DNA from: SURF-13 sp038924245
GTDB lineage: Bacteria > Pseudomonadota > Gammaproteobacteria > SURF-13
Assembly: GCA_038924245.1 (NCBI GenBank)
Contig: JBCKVB010000005.1
Span: forward strand, 1 to 53,839
Direction: 5' to 3'
Length of the DNA stretch: 53,839 nt
Below are positions 24,548 to 33,074 of this stretch, one piece after another (positions within the stretch are counted from its first letter, which is position 1; each line of letters begins with the position of its first letter). The notes below the pieces were generated by a model that saw only the letters and a program-made list of their open reading frames with translations, ran no database searches and was not told the origin of the DNA. Position numbers and translations under genes: made by a program.

Positions 24548-26359
24548 GTGACAGTGGTTCCCCTCAAGTACATCCGTAACTTCTCCATCATCGCGCACAT
24601 AGATCACGGCAAGTCCACGCTCGCCGACCGTATCATCGAAATCTGCGGCGGTTTGAGCAAGCGCGAAATGTCGGAGCAGGTGCTGGATTCGATGGACCTG
24701 GAGCGCGAACGCGGCATCACCATCAAGGCCCAGGCGGTGTCGCTCACCTACCCTTCGCGCGACGGCAATACCTATCTGTTGAATTTCATTGACACCCCCG
24801 GCCACGTGGATTTTTCCTACGAGGTATCGCGCTCGCTCGCCGCGTGCGAGGGCGCGCTGCTGCTGGTGGACGCCGCGCAGGGCGTGGGCGCGCAGAGCGT
24901 GGCCAATTGCTACACCGCGCTGGAGCAGAGTCTGGAAGTGCTGCCGGTGCTGAACAAGATTGATCTCTCCACCGCCGATCCGGAGCGCGTCATCAAGGAG
25001 ATCGAAGAGGTGATCGGCATCGAGGCGCACAACGCGCTGCGCATCAGCGCGCGCACCGGCCTCGGTGTGACCGATCTGCTGGAAGAACTGATCCTGCGCA
25101 TCCCGCCGCCCAAGGGCGATGAACAGGCGCCGTTGCAGGCGCTCATCATAGATTCGTGGTTCGACAATTTTCTCGGCGTCATCATCCTGGTGCGCGTGAT
25201 GCACGGTGCGATTGCAACCAGGGACAAGATCAGGGTGATGTCCACCGGCAGAAGTCATCAGGTGGACAAGATCGGTATCTTCACGCCTAAGCGCGTGGAG
25301 ACCGGCGCGCTCAAGGCGGGCGAGGTGGGATTCGTCATCGCCGGCATCAAGGAGATCAACGGCGCGCCGGTGGGCGACACCATCACCCATGAGGGCCGCC
25401 CCGCGCCGCGGGCGCTGTCCGGCTTCAAGCCGATTCAGCCGCGCGTGTTCGCCGGGCTGTTTCCGGTGGACTCCGAGGACTACGAAGACTTCCGCGAGGC
25501 GCTGGCCAAGCTGCGCCTGAATGACGCGGCGCTGCACTACGAGCCGGAGACCTCACAGGCGCTCGGCTTCGGCTTCCGCTGCGGATTTTTGGGCCTGCTG
25601 CACATGGAGATTGTGCAGGAGCGCCTGGAGCGCGAGTATCAACTTAATCTTATTACCACCGCGCCCACCGTGATCTACGAGGTGCTGACCACGCAGGGTG
25701 AGGTGCTGCGCGTGGACAATCCCGCCAAGCTGCCCGAGGTGAGCCGCATCGCACAGACGCGCGAGCCCATCATCCGCGCCGACATGCTGCTGCCGCCGCA
25801 ATATCTGGGCGAGGTGATTAAACTGTGCGTGGAAAAACGCGGCGTGCAAAAGAACATGCAGTACCTCGGCAGCCAGGTGGCGCTCACCTATGAGCTGCCC
25901 CTGAACGAGGTGGTGATGGACTTTTTTGACCGTTTAAAATCGGTGAGCCGCGGTTACGCCTCGTTCAATTACAGCTTCGAGCGCTTTCAGCCCGCCGATC
26001 TGGTGAAGCTGGACATCCTCATCAACGGCGAGCGTGTGGATGCGCTGTCGCTCATCGTGCACCGCGAGCAGAGCTTTTACCGCGGACGCGAACTGGTGGC
26101 AAAGATGAAGGAGATCATTCCCAGGCAGATGTTCGAGGTGGCGATCCAGGCCGCCATCGGCGCGCACGTGATCGCGCGCGAGACGGTCAAGGCGCTCAGG
26201 AAAAACGTCACCGCCAAATGTTACGGCGGCGACATCTCGCGCAAGCGTAAACTGCTGGAACGGCAAAAAGAGGGCAAGAAGCGCATGAAGCAACTGGGCA
26301 AGGTGGAGATTCCGCAGGAAGCGTTTCTGGCGGTATTACAGGTGGGTAGAGGCAAATGA
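24548..26359 (+). CDS. lepA: Elongation factor 4 (back-translocating GTPase)
   Basis: LepA is a ribosome-associated GTPase. The 603-residue protein has the P-loop region FSIIAHIDHGKSTLADR, G2 RGITIK, G3 DTPGHVDF and G4 NKID, then EF-G-like domains and the LepA-specific C-terminal region (ISRKRKLLERQKEGKKRMK). The start is GTG 24548 (a second GTG is at 24554). Its stop overlaps the lepB start (ATGA), in the conserved lepA-lepB-rnc-era-recO operon. Confidence 0.98.
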   Translation: MTVVPLKYIRNFSIIAHIDHGKSTLADRIIEICGGLSKREMSEQVLDSMDLERERGITIKAQAVSLTYPSRDGNTYLLNFIDTPGHVDFSYEVSRSLAACEGALLLVDAAQGVGAQSVANCYTALEQSLEVLPVLNKIDLSTADPERVIKEIEEVIGIEAHNALRISARTGLGVTDLLEELILRIPPPKGDEQAPLQALIIDSWFDNFLGVIILVRVMHGAIATRDKIRVMSTGRSHQVDKIGIFTPKRVETGALKAGEVGFVIAGIKEINGAPVGDTITHEGRPAPRALSGFKPIQPRVFAGLFPVDSEDYEDFREALAKLRLNDAALHYEPETSQALGFGFRCGFLGLLHMEIVQERLEREYQLNLITTAPTVIYEVLTTQGEVLRVDNPAKLPEVSRIAQTREPIIRADMLLPPQYLGEVIKLCVEKRGVQKNMQYLGSQVALTYELPLNEVVMDFFDRLKSVSRGYASFNYSFERFQPADLVKLDILINGERVDALSLIVHREQSFYRGRELVAKMKEIIPRQMFEVAIQAAIGAHVIARETVKALRKNVTAKCYGGDISRKRKLLERQKEGKKRMKQLGKVEIPQEAFLAVLQVGRGK

Positions 26360-27126
26360 ATTTCGCATTGTTTTTGGTGGTTGCGACCGTATTATGCGGC
26401 ATGATCTGGGCGCTGGACGCGTGGCTGTGGGCGCCCAGGCGGCGCGCGCGGGCCGCCAAGGAACCGGTATGGGTGGAGTACGCGCGCTCGCTGTTTCCGG
26501 TGTTTCTCATCGTGCTGCTGCTGCGCTCGTTTTTGATGGAGCCGTTCCGCATCCCGTCCAACTCCATGATGCCGACCTTGCTCGCCGGCGATTTTATATT
26601 GGTGAATAAATTTTCTTACGGCCTGCGCCTGCCGGTGCTGAACAGTAAATTCATTGATCTGGCCGTGCCGCGGCGCGGCGACGTGGCGGTGTTCCGTTTC
26701 CCGGAGAATCCGAAAATTGACTACATCAAGCGCGTGGTAGGCTTGCCCGGTGACCGAATTGCCTATTACCATAAGACGCTGACCGTGAACGGCAAGCCCA
26801 TGCCGCAACAGCCCATGGGGACTTACGCCGGCTATGGCGCCGGGGCGGTCATGACGGGCGCGCGGATTTTCAACGAGGAGCTGGATGGGAAGGTACATGC
26901 TATCCTGGTTCGTCCCGGCCAGTTTTCCGGCGAGGGAGAATTCACCGTCCCGGAAGGCCGCTATTTCGTGCTGGGTGACAACCGCGACCACAGTAATGAC
27001 AGCCGTTACTGGGGGACGGTTCCAGACCAGAACCTGGTGGGCAAGGCGGTCATGATCTGGATGAGCTGGGATTGGTCCGCGGACGGCGTCATCGCCTGGC
27101 GGCGTATCGGAACAAGGATAAAATAG
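26356..27126 (+). CDS. lepB: Signal peptidase I
   Basis: LepB removes Sec and Tat signal peptides. The 256-residue protein has two N-terminal membrane segments (ALFLVVATVLCGMIWALDAW and LFPVFLIVLLLRSFL), the catalytic serine in IPSNSMMPTLLAGD, the catalytic lysine in DYIKRVVGLPGD and the conserved GDNRDHSNDSRYWG. It overlaps lepA by four bases. Confidence 0.97.
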   Translation: MNFALFLVVATVLCGMIWALDAWLWAPRRRARAAKEPVWVEYARSLFPVFLIVLLLRSFLMEPFRIPSNSMMPTLLAGDFILVNKFSYGLRLPVLNSKFIDLAVPRRGDVAVFRFPENPKIDYIKRVVGLPGDRIAYYHKTLTVNGKPMPQQPMGTYAGYGAGAVMTGARIFNEELDGKVHAILVRPGQFSGEGEFTVPEGRYFVLGDNRDHSNDSRYWGTVPDQNLVGKAVMIWMSWDWSADGVIAWRRIGTRIK

Positions 27127-27159
27127 TTGCTCAACCTTAAAATAGAGAGAGAGGCTCAC

Positions 27160-27525
27160 ATGCATAAACAACGTGGCATGAGTTTCATCAGCATCGTCTT
27201 GTTGCTTGCTTTCGTGGGTTTCTCCGCGCTGCTTAGTTTAAAGCTGCTGCCGGTATATATTGAAAGCTTCAAGGTGCAGACCGCCCTGGAGGGCTTAAAA
27301 ACCGATGCCGGGATTGTGGCCAAGGGTAAAGAGGAAGTGCTCAAGGCCCTGCAGCGGCGTTTTGACGTGGACGACGTGAAGCATGCAAACGTCAAAAACG
27401 TCGAAGTACAGCCCTATCCAGGCGGCATGCGGGTGCGGGTGGTATACGAGGTGCGTGATGAGCTGGTGGGCAATCTGGATTTCGTCGCCAAGTTCGACAA
27501 GAGCGTGGAGTTGACCGCCCGTTGA
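27160..27525 (+). CDS. DUF4845 single-span membrane protein
   Basis: The 121-residue protein is of a family (DUF4845) commonly found between lepB and rnc. It has one membrane segment near the N-terminus (ISIVLLLAFVGFSALLSL) and a periplasmic domain (LLPVYIESFKVQTALEGL, YEVRDELVGNLDFVAKFDKSVEL). Function is unknown. ATG 27160 has a GAGAGAGAGG ribosome binding site; the frame also opens from TTG 27127. Its stop overlaps the rnc start. Confidence 0.88.
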   Translation: MHKQRGMSFISIVLLLAFVGFSALLSLKLLPVYIESFKVQTALEGLKTDAGIVAKGKEEVLKALQRRFDVDDVKHANVKNVEVQPYPGGMRVRVVYEVRDELVGNLDFVAKFDKSVELTAR

Positions 27526-28196
27526 CCTCGCCCCTGAGCGCGCTGTGCCGGGAATTGGATTACCGGTTTACCGAGGCGGGACTGCTGGAGGATGCGCTCA
27601 CGCATCGCAGCGCCGGGGGGGCCAATTATGAACGCCTGGAGTTTCTGGGCGACGCGGTATTGAATTTCGTCATCGCCGCCGAGCTTTACCAGCGCTACCC
27701 GCGGGCCACGGAAGGCGATTTGAGCAGGCTGCGCGCCAGCCTGGTGCGGCGCGAGACGCTGGCGCAGATCGCACAGTCCCTGCGGATGGGCGCATATTTA
27801 ACCCTGGGCTATGGCGAAATAAAAAGCGGCGGGCAGCAGCGCGAGTCCACGCTGGCGGACGCCCTGGAGGCGGTGATCGGCGCGATCTATCTCGATGGCG
27901 GTGTGGAGGCGAGCCGCAAGGTGTTGCAGTCGCTCTACCAGACGCGGCTGAGCGAGATGCCGGAGGCGGTTACGCTGAAAGACCCCAAGACCCGGTTGCA
28001 GGAATACCTCCAGTCGCGCCGGCTGCCCCCGCCGCAATACAACCTGGCGCAGGTGAGCGGTGAGGCGCACGCGCAGATGTTCAAAATAGAGTGCAGCGTG
28101 CCCGGCCTGCCAGCGGCGCAGGGCGTGGGCAGCAGCCGCAGGAAGGCGGAGCAGGAGGCGGCGCGTAAGGCGCTGGAATTGCTGCAACATGATTAA
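27522..28196 (+). CDS. rnc: Ribonuclease III
   Basis: RNase III cuts double-stranded RNA in rRNA processing and mRNA control. The 224-residue protein has the signature NYERLEFLGDAVLNFVI, the metal-binding glutamate in DALEAVIGAIYLDGG, and a C-terminal double-stranded RNA-binding domain (KTRLQEYLQSRRLPPPQYNL). The start is TTG 27522, overlapping the preceding stop by three bases, and it overlaps era by eight bases. Confidence 0.97.
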   Translation: MTSPLSALCRELDYRFTEAGLLEDALTHRSAGGANYERLEFLGDAVLNFVIAAELYQRYPRATEGDLSRLRASLVRRETLAQIAQSLRMGAYLTLGYGEIKSGGQQRESTLADALEAVIGAIYLDGGVEASRKVLQSLYQTRLSEMPEAVTLKDPKTRLQEYLQSRRLPPPQYNLAQVSGEAHAQMFKIECSVPGLPAAQGVGSSRRKAEQEAARKALELLQHD

Positions 28197-29076
28197 GCAT
28201 CGTTGCGGCTTGGTGGCGATTGCGGGTCGGCCCAACGTAGGGAAATCCACACTGCTGAACCATCTCATCGGGCAGAAAGTCAGCATCACCTCACGCAAGC
28301 CACAGACCACGCGCCAGCGCATCCTGGGCATCAAAAGCGAGCCCGGCTTCCAGGCGATCTACGTGGACACGCCGGGATTGCATGAGCCCGGCCAGCGCGC
28401 GCTCAACCGTTATATGAACGAGAGCGCCAAAAGCGCCCTGCGCGACGTGGACGTGATCCTGTTCATGGTGGAGGGATTGCGCTGGAACGAACAGGATGAA
28501 TACGTATTGCAAACGATCAAGGCGGCGCGCGTCCCCGTGATTCTGGCAATCAACAAAGTTGACAAGATCGCCGACAAGAAAAAGCTGCTGCCACATCTTA
28601 ATGCCCTGGCGCAAAAAATGTCTTTCGCGCACATCATTCCGCTCTCGGCCAAGAGCGGTGATAATATAAGCGCACTGGAGGCGCGGGTGCACAGCCTGCT
28701 GCCGGAAGGGCCGGCGCTTTATCCCGAGGACCAAGTCACCGACCGCAGCGAGCGCTTTCTCGCCGCCGAACTGGTGCGCGAAAAACTGATACGCAGCCTG
28801 GGTGAGGAGCTGCCCTATGCCACCAGCGTTGAGGTGCAGGCGTTTTCCAGGGAAGACAAGCTGCTGCGTATCGAGGCGGTGATCTGGGTGGAACGCACGG
28901 GGCAAAAGGCGATTGTGATCGGCAAAGGCGGGACGCGCCTGAAAAGCATCGGTCAGCAGGCGCGCGTGGAGATGGAGAAGATGTTTGACGGCAAGGTATT
29001 TTTACAGCTACACGTCAAGGTCAAGGAAGGCTGGAGCGACGACCTCAAGGCCTTGGCCAGCCTGGGTTATCATTAA
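28189..29076 (+). CDS. era: GTPase Era
   Basis: Era is an essential GTPase that binds the 3' end of 16S rRNA in 30S assembly. The 295-residue protein has GRPNVGKSTLLN (G1), DTPGLHEPGQRALNRYM (G3 region), NKVDK (G4) and a C-terminal KH domain (GKGGTRLKSIGQQARVEMEKMF). It is in the conserved rnc-era-recO order. Confidence 0.98.
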   Translation: MIKHRCGLVAIAGRPNVGKSTLLNHLIGQKVSITSRKPQTTRQRILGIKSEPGFQAIYVDTPGLHEPGQRALNRYMNESAKSALRDVDVILFMVEGLRWNEQDEYVLQTIKAARVPVILAINKVDKIADKKKLLPHLNALAQKMSFAHIIPLSAKSGDNISALEARVHSLLPEGPALYPEDQVTDRSERFLAAELVREKLIRSLGEELPYATSVEVQAFSREDKLLRIEAVIWVERTGQKAIVIGKGGTRLKSIGQQARVEMEKMFDGKVFLQLHVKVKEGWSDDLKALASLGYH

Positions 29077-29090
29077 ACCTGGAAACGTTA

Positions 29091-29957
29091 ATGATCCGGG
29101 CCAATACCACACGCGTCAGCCTGCAGCCCGCTTACGTGTTGCACCATCGCCCCTACCGGGACAGCAGTTTGCTGCTGGAGATATTCACGCCGGACCATGG
29201 CCGCGTGGGTTTGGTGGCGCGCGGCGCGCGCTCGCCCAAGTCGCGCCTATACGGGGTGCTGCAACCGTTTCAGCCGCTGCTCATCTCGTGGGTGGGGCGC
29301 GGCGAACTCGCCACGCTGAGCGGCGCGGAGGCGAACGGCCCGCCGCAACGCCTGCAAGGGAAAAGCGTCATCAGCGGTTTTTATATCAATGAACTGCTGC
29401 TGCGCTTGCTGCACCGCCACGATCCGCATGCCGCGCTGTTTGACGGCTACGCCCGGACCTTGCCGCTGCTGGCGCAAGCGGTCGCTCCCGGCGTCCTCGA
29501 TCGCTGTTCCCGACGCGATTCTACCTCCTCCATCCCTGGAGTCGTGCCTCCCGCGACACTAAGCCTTCCCTGGCTGGCAGAACAGCGCGCGCTACGTATC
29601 TTTGAAAAGCATTTGTTAAAAGAGATCGGTTATGCGCTGGTGCTGGGTCACGAAGTGGAAAATGGCGCGCCCATCGAGCCGGACCAGAGGTACACTTACC
29701 GGCTGGAGCAGGGGCCGGTGCGATCCGATGGGGCAGGACACGGCATCGCGCTGCACGGTGCGAGTTTGTTGTCTCTTATGAATGAACAGTTGAGCGATGA
29801 ACAAAGTCTGCGTGAGGTTAAATCGCTGATGCGCGCCGCGCTCGCCCTGTATCTCGGCGACAAGCCGTTGCAAAGCCGCGCCTTGCTGGTCAATTTACAG
29901 AAAACCTTGAACCTGCCCAGGAGCAGCATCGCAGTGCAGGCGGTTGACGCCGCATGA
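29091..29957 (+). CDS. recO: DNA repair protein RecO, with repeat-encoded insertion
   Basis: RecO helps load RecA on SSB-coated DNA in the RecFOR pathway. The N-terminal OB-fold is clear (VSLQPAYVLHHRPYRDSSLLLEIFTPDHGRVGLVARGARSPKS), as is the helical domain. At residues about 131-164 an insertion (VAPGVLDRCSRRDSTSSIPG, VVPPATLSLPWLA) is encoded by a copy of the dispersed palindromic repeat. It raises the length to 288 residues against about 240 usually. It falls where RecO has a helix-helix junction before the RIFEKHLLKEIGY segment. The zinc-finger cysteines of many RecO proteins are absent, which is common in Gammaproteobacteria. Confidence 0.94.
   Translation: MIRANTTRVSLQPAYVLHHRPYRDSSLLLEIFTPDHGRVGLVARGARSPKSRLYGVLQPFQPLLISWVGRGELATLSGAEANGPPQRLQGKSVISGFYINELLLRLLHRHDPHAALFDGYARTLPLLAQAVAPGVLDRCSRRDSTSSIPGVVPPATLSLPWLAEQRALRIFEKHLLKEIGYALVLGHEVENGAPIEPDQRYTYRLEQGPVRSDGAGHGIALHGASLLSLMNEQLSDEQSLREVKSLMRAALALYLGDKPLQSRALLVNLQKTLNLPRSSIAVQAVDAA
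29480..29579 (-). repeat. Dispersed in-gene palindromic repeat, copy 5 (long form, in recO)
   Basis: Long form, inverted relative to the yhdP copies, read on the gene's strand as VAPGVLDRCSRRDSTSS and then IPGVVPPATL. It ends with the CTAAGCC-TCCCTGGCTGGC module. Confidence 0.9.
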
Positions 29958-30760
29958 CGGCGCGCTCATCCATTTTGCTGGGGGTCAATATTGACCACAT
30001 CGCCACGCTGCGCCAGGCGCGCGGAACGCGCTATCCTGATCCGGTACAAGCCGCCATCGAGGCCGAGCAGGCAGGCGCGGACGCGATCACGTTACACCTG
30101 CGCGAAGACCGGCGCCACATCCAGGAGCGCGACGTGGAAATGTTGCACGGCATTTTGCAGACGCGCATGAATCTGGAGATGGCGGTGACCGAGGCGATGC
30201 TGGCGTTCGCCGCGCGCATCAAACCGCGGGACTGCTGCCTGGTGCCGGAGCGGCGCGAGGAGCTGACCACCGAAGGCGGGCTGGACGTGGCGGGCCAGCC
30301 GGAACGCATCGGCGCGGCCTGCGCGCGCTTGCGGGACGCGGGTGTGCGCGTGTCGCTGTTCATTGACGCTGATAACCATCAAGTGGATGCGGCGGCGCGC
30401 GCGGGCGCACCGGTGATTGAAATCCACACCGGCCATTATGCCGATGCGGAAGACGCAGCCCTGCGTGAGCAAGAGTTGCAGCGCATCGTGCGCGCCATGG
30501 AGCATGGAAAAAATCTCGGCCTGCAAGTCAACGCCGGACATGGCTTGAATTATCACAACGTGCAGGCCATCGCGGCCTTGCCCGGTATCAGCGAACTCAA
30601 CATCGGTCACGCCATCGTGGCGCGCGCGCTGTTCACCGGGTTCGGCGCGGCGGTGCGCGAGATGAAACAGTTGCTGCGCGACGCACAGGGAAGAGCGCCA
30701 GCGAAGGGTTCAGCGATAGCGAAGGGTTCTGCTAGTGTCGCGGGAGGCAGGACGCCGTGA
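29954..30760 (+). CDS. pdxJ: Pyridoxine 5'-phosphate synthase, with repeat-derived C-terminus
   Basis: PdxJ condenses 1-deoxyxylulose 5-phosphate with 3-amino-2-oxopropyl phosphate to make pyridoxine 5'-phosphate. The 268-residue protein has LGVNIDHIATLRQARGTRYPDP, NLEMAVTEAM, GLQVNAGHGLNYHNV and ELNIGHAIVARALFTG. After the normal end (about residue 240, REMKQLLRDA) it runs for about 25 residues through repeat DNA (QGRAPAKGSAIAKGSASVAG) and stops at a TGA inside the repeat. It overlaps recO by four bases; acpS follows. Confidence 0.95.
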   Translation: MTARSSILLGVNIDHIATLRQARGTRYPDPVQAAIEAEQAGADAITLHLREDRRHIQERDVEMLHGILQTRMNLEMAVTEAMLAFAARIKPRDCCLVPERREELTTEGGLDVAGQPERIGAACARLRDAGVRVSLFIDADNHQVDAAARAGAPVIEIHTGHYADAEDAALREQELQRIVRAMEHGKNLGLQVNAGHGLNYHNVQAIAALPGISELNIGHAIVARALFTGFGAAVREMKQLLRDAQGRAPAKGSAIAKGSASVAGGRTP

Positions 30761-30766
30761 GCGACC
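30680..30766 (+). repeat. Dispersed in-gene palindromic repeat, copy 6 (3' end of pdxJ)
   Basis: This copy has the CACAGGGAAGAGCGCCAGCG module shared with the bamC copy, with an AAGGGTTC/T unit doubled, then the common TAGTGTCGCGGGAGGCAGGA core. A CCGTGA variant replaces the usual CCGGGA and creates the pdxJ stop codon. Confidence 0.88.
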
Positions 30767-30776
30767 GAGGCGCGCC

Positions 30777-31166
30777 ATGACGGATAGAATCTTCGGCATC
30801 GGCACCGACATTGTGCGCGTGGCGCGCATGGAAAAAAATCTGGCGCGTTATGGCGAAAAATTCGCGCGCCGCATTCTGACCCCCTATGAGCTCGACGATT
30901 TTTCCAGGACGGAGCGCCCGGCGCATTTTCTGGCGCGGCGTTTCGCCGCCAAGGAGGCCACCGTCAAGGCGCTCGGCACCGGATTCGGGCACGGCATCAC
31001 ACCGCGGCAGATCGGCGTGGGACATGAAGACAGCGGCAAGCCGATTTTGCAATACCACGGCAAGGCGCTGGCGTTCATGAAAAAGATGGGCGTGAGCGGC
31101 GGCCACATCAGCATCGCCGACGAAGAAGATCATGCGGTGGCCTTTGTCACTTTGCTGGCGCGGTGA
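30777..31166 (+). CDS. acpS: Holo-[acyl-carrier-protein] synthase
   Basis: AcpS attaches 4'-phosphopantetheine to acyl carrier protein. The 129-residue protein has the two family motifs: GIGTDIVRVARMEKNL with its magnesium-binding aspartate and RRFAAKEATVKALGTG. ATG 30777 is chosen; the open frame upstream to 30735 is repeat sequence. It lies 16 bases after pdxJ, with the repeat in between, in the conserved recO-pdxJ-acpS order. Confidence 0.97.
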   Translation: MTDRIFGIGTDIVRVARMEKNLARYGEKFARRILTPYELDDFSRTERPAHFLARRFAAKEATVKALGTGFGHGITPRQIGVGHEDSGKPILQYHGKALAFMKKMGVSGGHISIADEEDHAVAFVTLLAR

Positions 31167-31171
31167 CAGTC

Positions 31172-32065
31172 ATGGACTACCCCACCATCGAAGGCTTCAT
31201 CGGCAACACGCCCTTGGTGCGCTTGCAGCGCTTGCCGGGCGAGACGAGCAACGTCGTGCTGGCCAAGCTGGAGGGCAACAACCCGGCCGGTTCGGTGAAA
31301 GACCGTCCGGCGATGAGCATGATTAAACACGCCGAGGCGCGCGGCGAGATCAAACCTGGCGACACCCTGATCGAGGCCACCAGCGGCAACACCGGCATCG
31401 CGCTCGCCATGGCGGCGGCGATACGCGGCTACCGGCTGCTGCTCATCATACCGGAGCACATGAGCGTGGAGCGGCGCGCGGTGATGAAGGCATTCGGCGC
31501 CGAGATCATATCGGTCACGCGCGCGCAGAGCATGGAAGGCGCACGCGATCTTGCCCTACGCATGCAGGCCGATGGCAAGGGCCGCGTGCTCGATCAGTTC
31601 GCCAACCAGGACAATCCGCGCGCGCATTACGAGGGCACCGGGCCGGAGATATGGCGCGACACGCAAGGCGGAATCACCCACTTTGTCAGCTCCATGGGCA
31701 CCACCGGCACCATCATGGGCTGCGCGCGCTTTTTCAAGGAAAAAAATCCGGCCATACAAATCGTCGGTGTGCAGCCCAGCGAGGGTTCGCAAATCCCCGG
31801 CATCCGCCGCTGGCCGCCAGCTTACCTGCCCAGGATTTATGACCCCAAGCGCGTGGACCGCATCATGGAAGTCAGCCAGGCCGAGGCCGAGGCCACGACA
31901 CGCGAGTTGGCCGCGCGCGAGGGTATCTTCGCGGGCATCTCCTCCGGCGGCGCCGTACATGCCGCGTTGCTCCTGAGCAAGGAGGTGCGCGATGCGGTAA
32001 TCGTCACCATCGCGTGCGACCGCGGCGACCGCTATCTCTCCACCGGCGTGTTCCCGGACCATTAA
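31172..32065 (+). CDS. cysM: Cysteine synthase B
   Basis: CysM is a PLP enzyme that makes cysteine from O-acetylserine and sulfide or thiosulfate. The 297-residue protein has IEGFIGNTPLVRLQRLPG, the PLP lysine in NPAGSVKDRPAMSMI, the asparagine loop EATSGNTGIALAMAAA and the phosphate-binding SSMGTTGTIMG. The length and the RWPPAYLPRIYDP segment favour CysM over CysK. The GTG at 31163 overlapping acpS is an alternative start. Confidence 0.94.
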   Translation: MDYPTIEGFIGNTPLVRLQRLPGETSNVVLAKLEGNNPAGSVKDRPAMSMIKHAEARGEIKPGDTLIEATSGNTGIALAMAAAIRGYRLLLIIPEHMSVERRAVMKAFGAEIISVTRAQSMEGARDLALRMQADGKGRVLDQFANQDNPRAHYEGTGPEIWRDTQGGITHFVSSMGTTGTIMGCARFFKEKNPAIQIVGVQPSEGSQIPGIRRWPPAYLPRIYDPKRVDRIMEVSQAEAEATTRELAAREGIFAGISSGGAVHAALLLSKEVRDAVIVTIACDRGDRYLSTGVFPDH

Positions 32066-32068
32066 GAT

Positions 32069-32134
32069 GCTGGAAAAGTCCATCCCTGTCCTTTTCCAGC
32101 GCGTAAAGCAAAAAATGCGATTTTTGCTTTACGC
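32069..32134. repeat. Two consecutive hairpins after cysM
   Basis: GCTGGAAAAG/CTTTTCCAGC (32069-32100, with a CATCCCTG loop) is followed directly by a perfect 14-bp stem GCGTAAAGCAAAAA/TTTTTGCTTTACGC (32101-32134). The layout parallels the leuS hairpin stack, and the next bases (TGAAAATGACGGCACG) resemble that stack's 3' part. The second hairpin, ending TTTTTGC, could act as a terminator for cysM. Confidence 0.75.
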
Positions 32135-32194
32135 CATTTTTAAAATGCAGACGCAGTGTCCTGAAAATGACGGCACGTCCTTGTGCCGCACACT

Positions 32195-32995
32195 ATGAAC
32201 ATTTTGGTATTCGACATCGAAACCGTCCCCGACGTGGCGGGCGGACGCCGGCTTTATGCGCTCGATGGCCTCACGGACAAACAGACCGCCGAGGCGATGT
32301 TCAACGTGCGCCGCCAGGAGACCGGCGGTTCAGATTTTCTCCGCCACCATTTACAACGCATCGTGGCGATCTCAGCGGTGCTGCGCACGCGCGATCATGT
32401 GAAGGTGTGGTCTCTGGGTGAGCCGGATTCACCTGAAAAAGAGCTGATCGAACGCTTTTTCGACGGGATTGAAAAGTACACGCCGACGCTGGTGTCCTGG
32501 AACGGCGGCGGGTTTGATTTGCCGGTGCTCAACTATCGCGCGCTGTTGCACGGCGTCGCCGCGCCGCGTTACTGGGAGACGGGCAAGGAAGACCCCGGCT
32601 TCCGCTACGATAATTATCTCAGCCGGTTTCATTGGCGCCATACCGATCTGATGGACGTGCTTTCCTCTTACCAGGCGCGCGCCACCGCCCCGCTGGATGG
32701 AATCGCCGCCCTGCTGGGCTTTCCCGGCAAGCTGGGCATGGACGGGTCGCAGGTGTGGGAGCGCTATCTGCAGGGCGAGATCGCCGCGATCCGCGATTAC
32801 TGTGAGACCGACGTGCTCAATACCTATCTCATTTACCTGCGCTTCGAACTGATACGCGGCCATTTGACGGCCGAACACTACGCAACAGAGTGTCAGCTTC
32901 TGCGCGATGTGCTGGCCAAGGAAGACAAACCCCACCTGCGCGAATTTCTTGCCGCTTGGCGGTCGCTCCCGGCGTCCTGCCTCCCGCGACACTAA
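32195..32995 (+). CDS. Predicted 3'-5' exonuclease related to DNA polymerase B exonuclease domain
   Basis: The 266-residue protein matches the PolB-like predicted 3'-5' exonuclease family. Exo I acidic residues are in VFDIETVPD, Exo II in LVSWNGGGFDLPVLNYRA and Exo III in IRDYCETDVLNTYLIYLRFE. The family's natural end is close to the FLAAW motif; here the last 12 residues (RSLPASCLPRH) and the stop TAA come from a copy of the dispersed repeat. ATG 32195 is chosen over the upstream ATG 32183. Confidence 0.88.
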   Translation: MNILVFDIETVPDVAGGRRLYALDGLTDKQTAEAMFNVRRQETGGSDFLRHHLQRIVAISAVLRTRDHVKVWSLGEPDSPEKELIERFFDGIEKYTPTLVSWNGGGFDLPVLNYRALLHGVAAPRYWETGKEDPGFRYDNYLSRFHWRHTDLMDVLSSYQARATAPLDGIAALLGFPGKLGMDGSQVWERYLQGEIAAIRDYCETDVLNTYLIYLRFELIRGHLTAEHYATECQLLRDVLAKEDKPHLREFLAAWRSLPASCLPRH

Positions 32996-33009
32996 GCCAT
33001 CCATGGCTG
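32961..33009 (-). repeat. Dispersed in-gene palindromic repeat, copy 7 (3' end of exonuclease gene)
   Basis: Short form (GGTCGCTCCCGGCGTCCTGC, then CTCCCGCGACACTAAGCC) that supplies the stop codon in its CACTAA segment. It ends in the small palindrome AGCCATCCATGGCT. Confidence 0.87.
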
Positions 33010-33036
33010 TCGCTGATCCACGCAACCTTGCGCCTC

Positions 33037-33066
33037 CTTGCTACTTGTAACTTGTCACTTGCTACT
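33037..33066 (+). repeat. Degenerate heptamer array before rlmD
   Basis: CTTG-CTACTTG-TAACTTG-TCACTTG-CTACT has a 7-base period built on ACTTG. It fills most of the gap between the exonuclease gene and rlmD and ends nine bases before the rlmD start, so it could affect ribosome access. It is the second kind of 7-base array in the window, after AGAAAAG. Confidence 0.65.
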
Positions 33067-33074
33067 GTTTTTCA

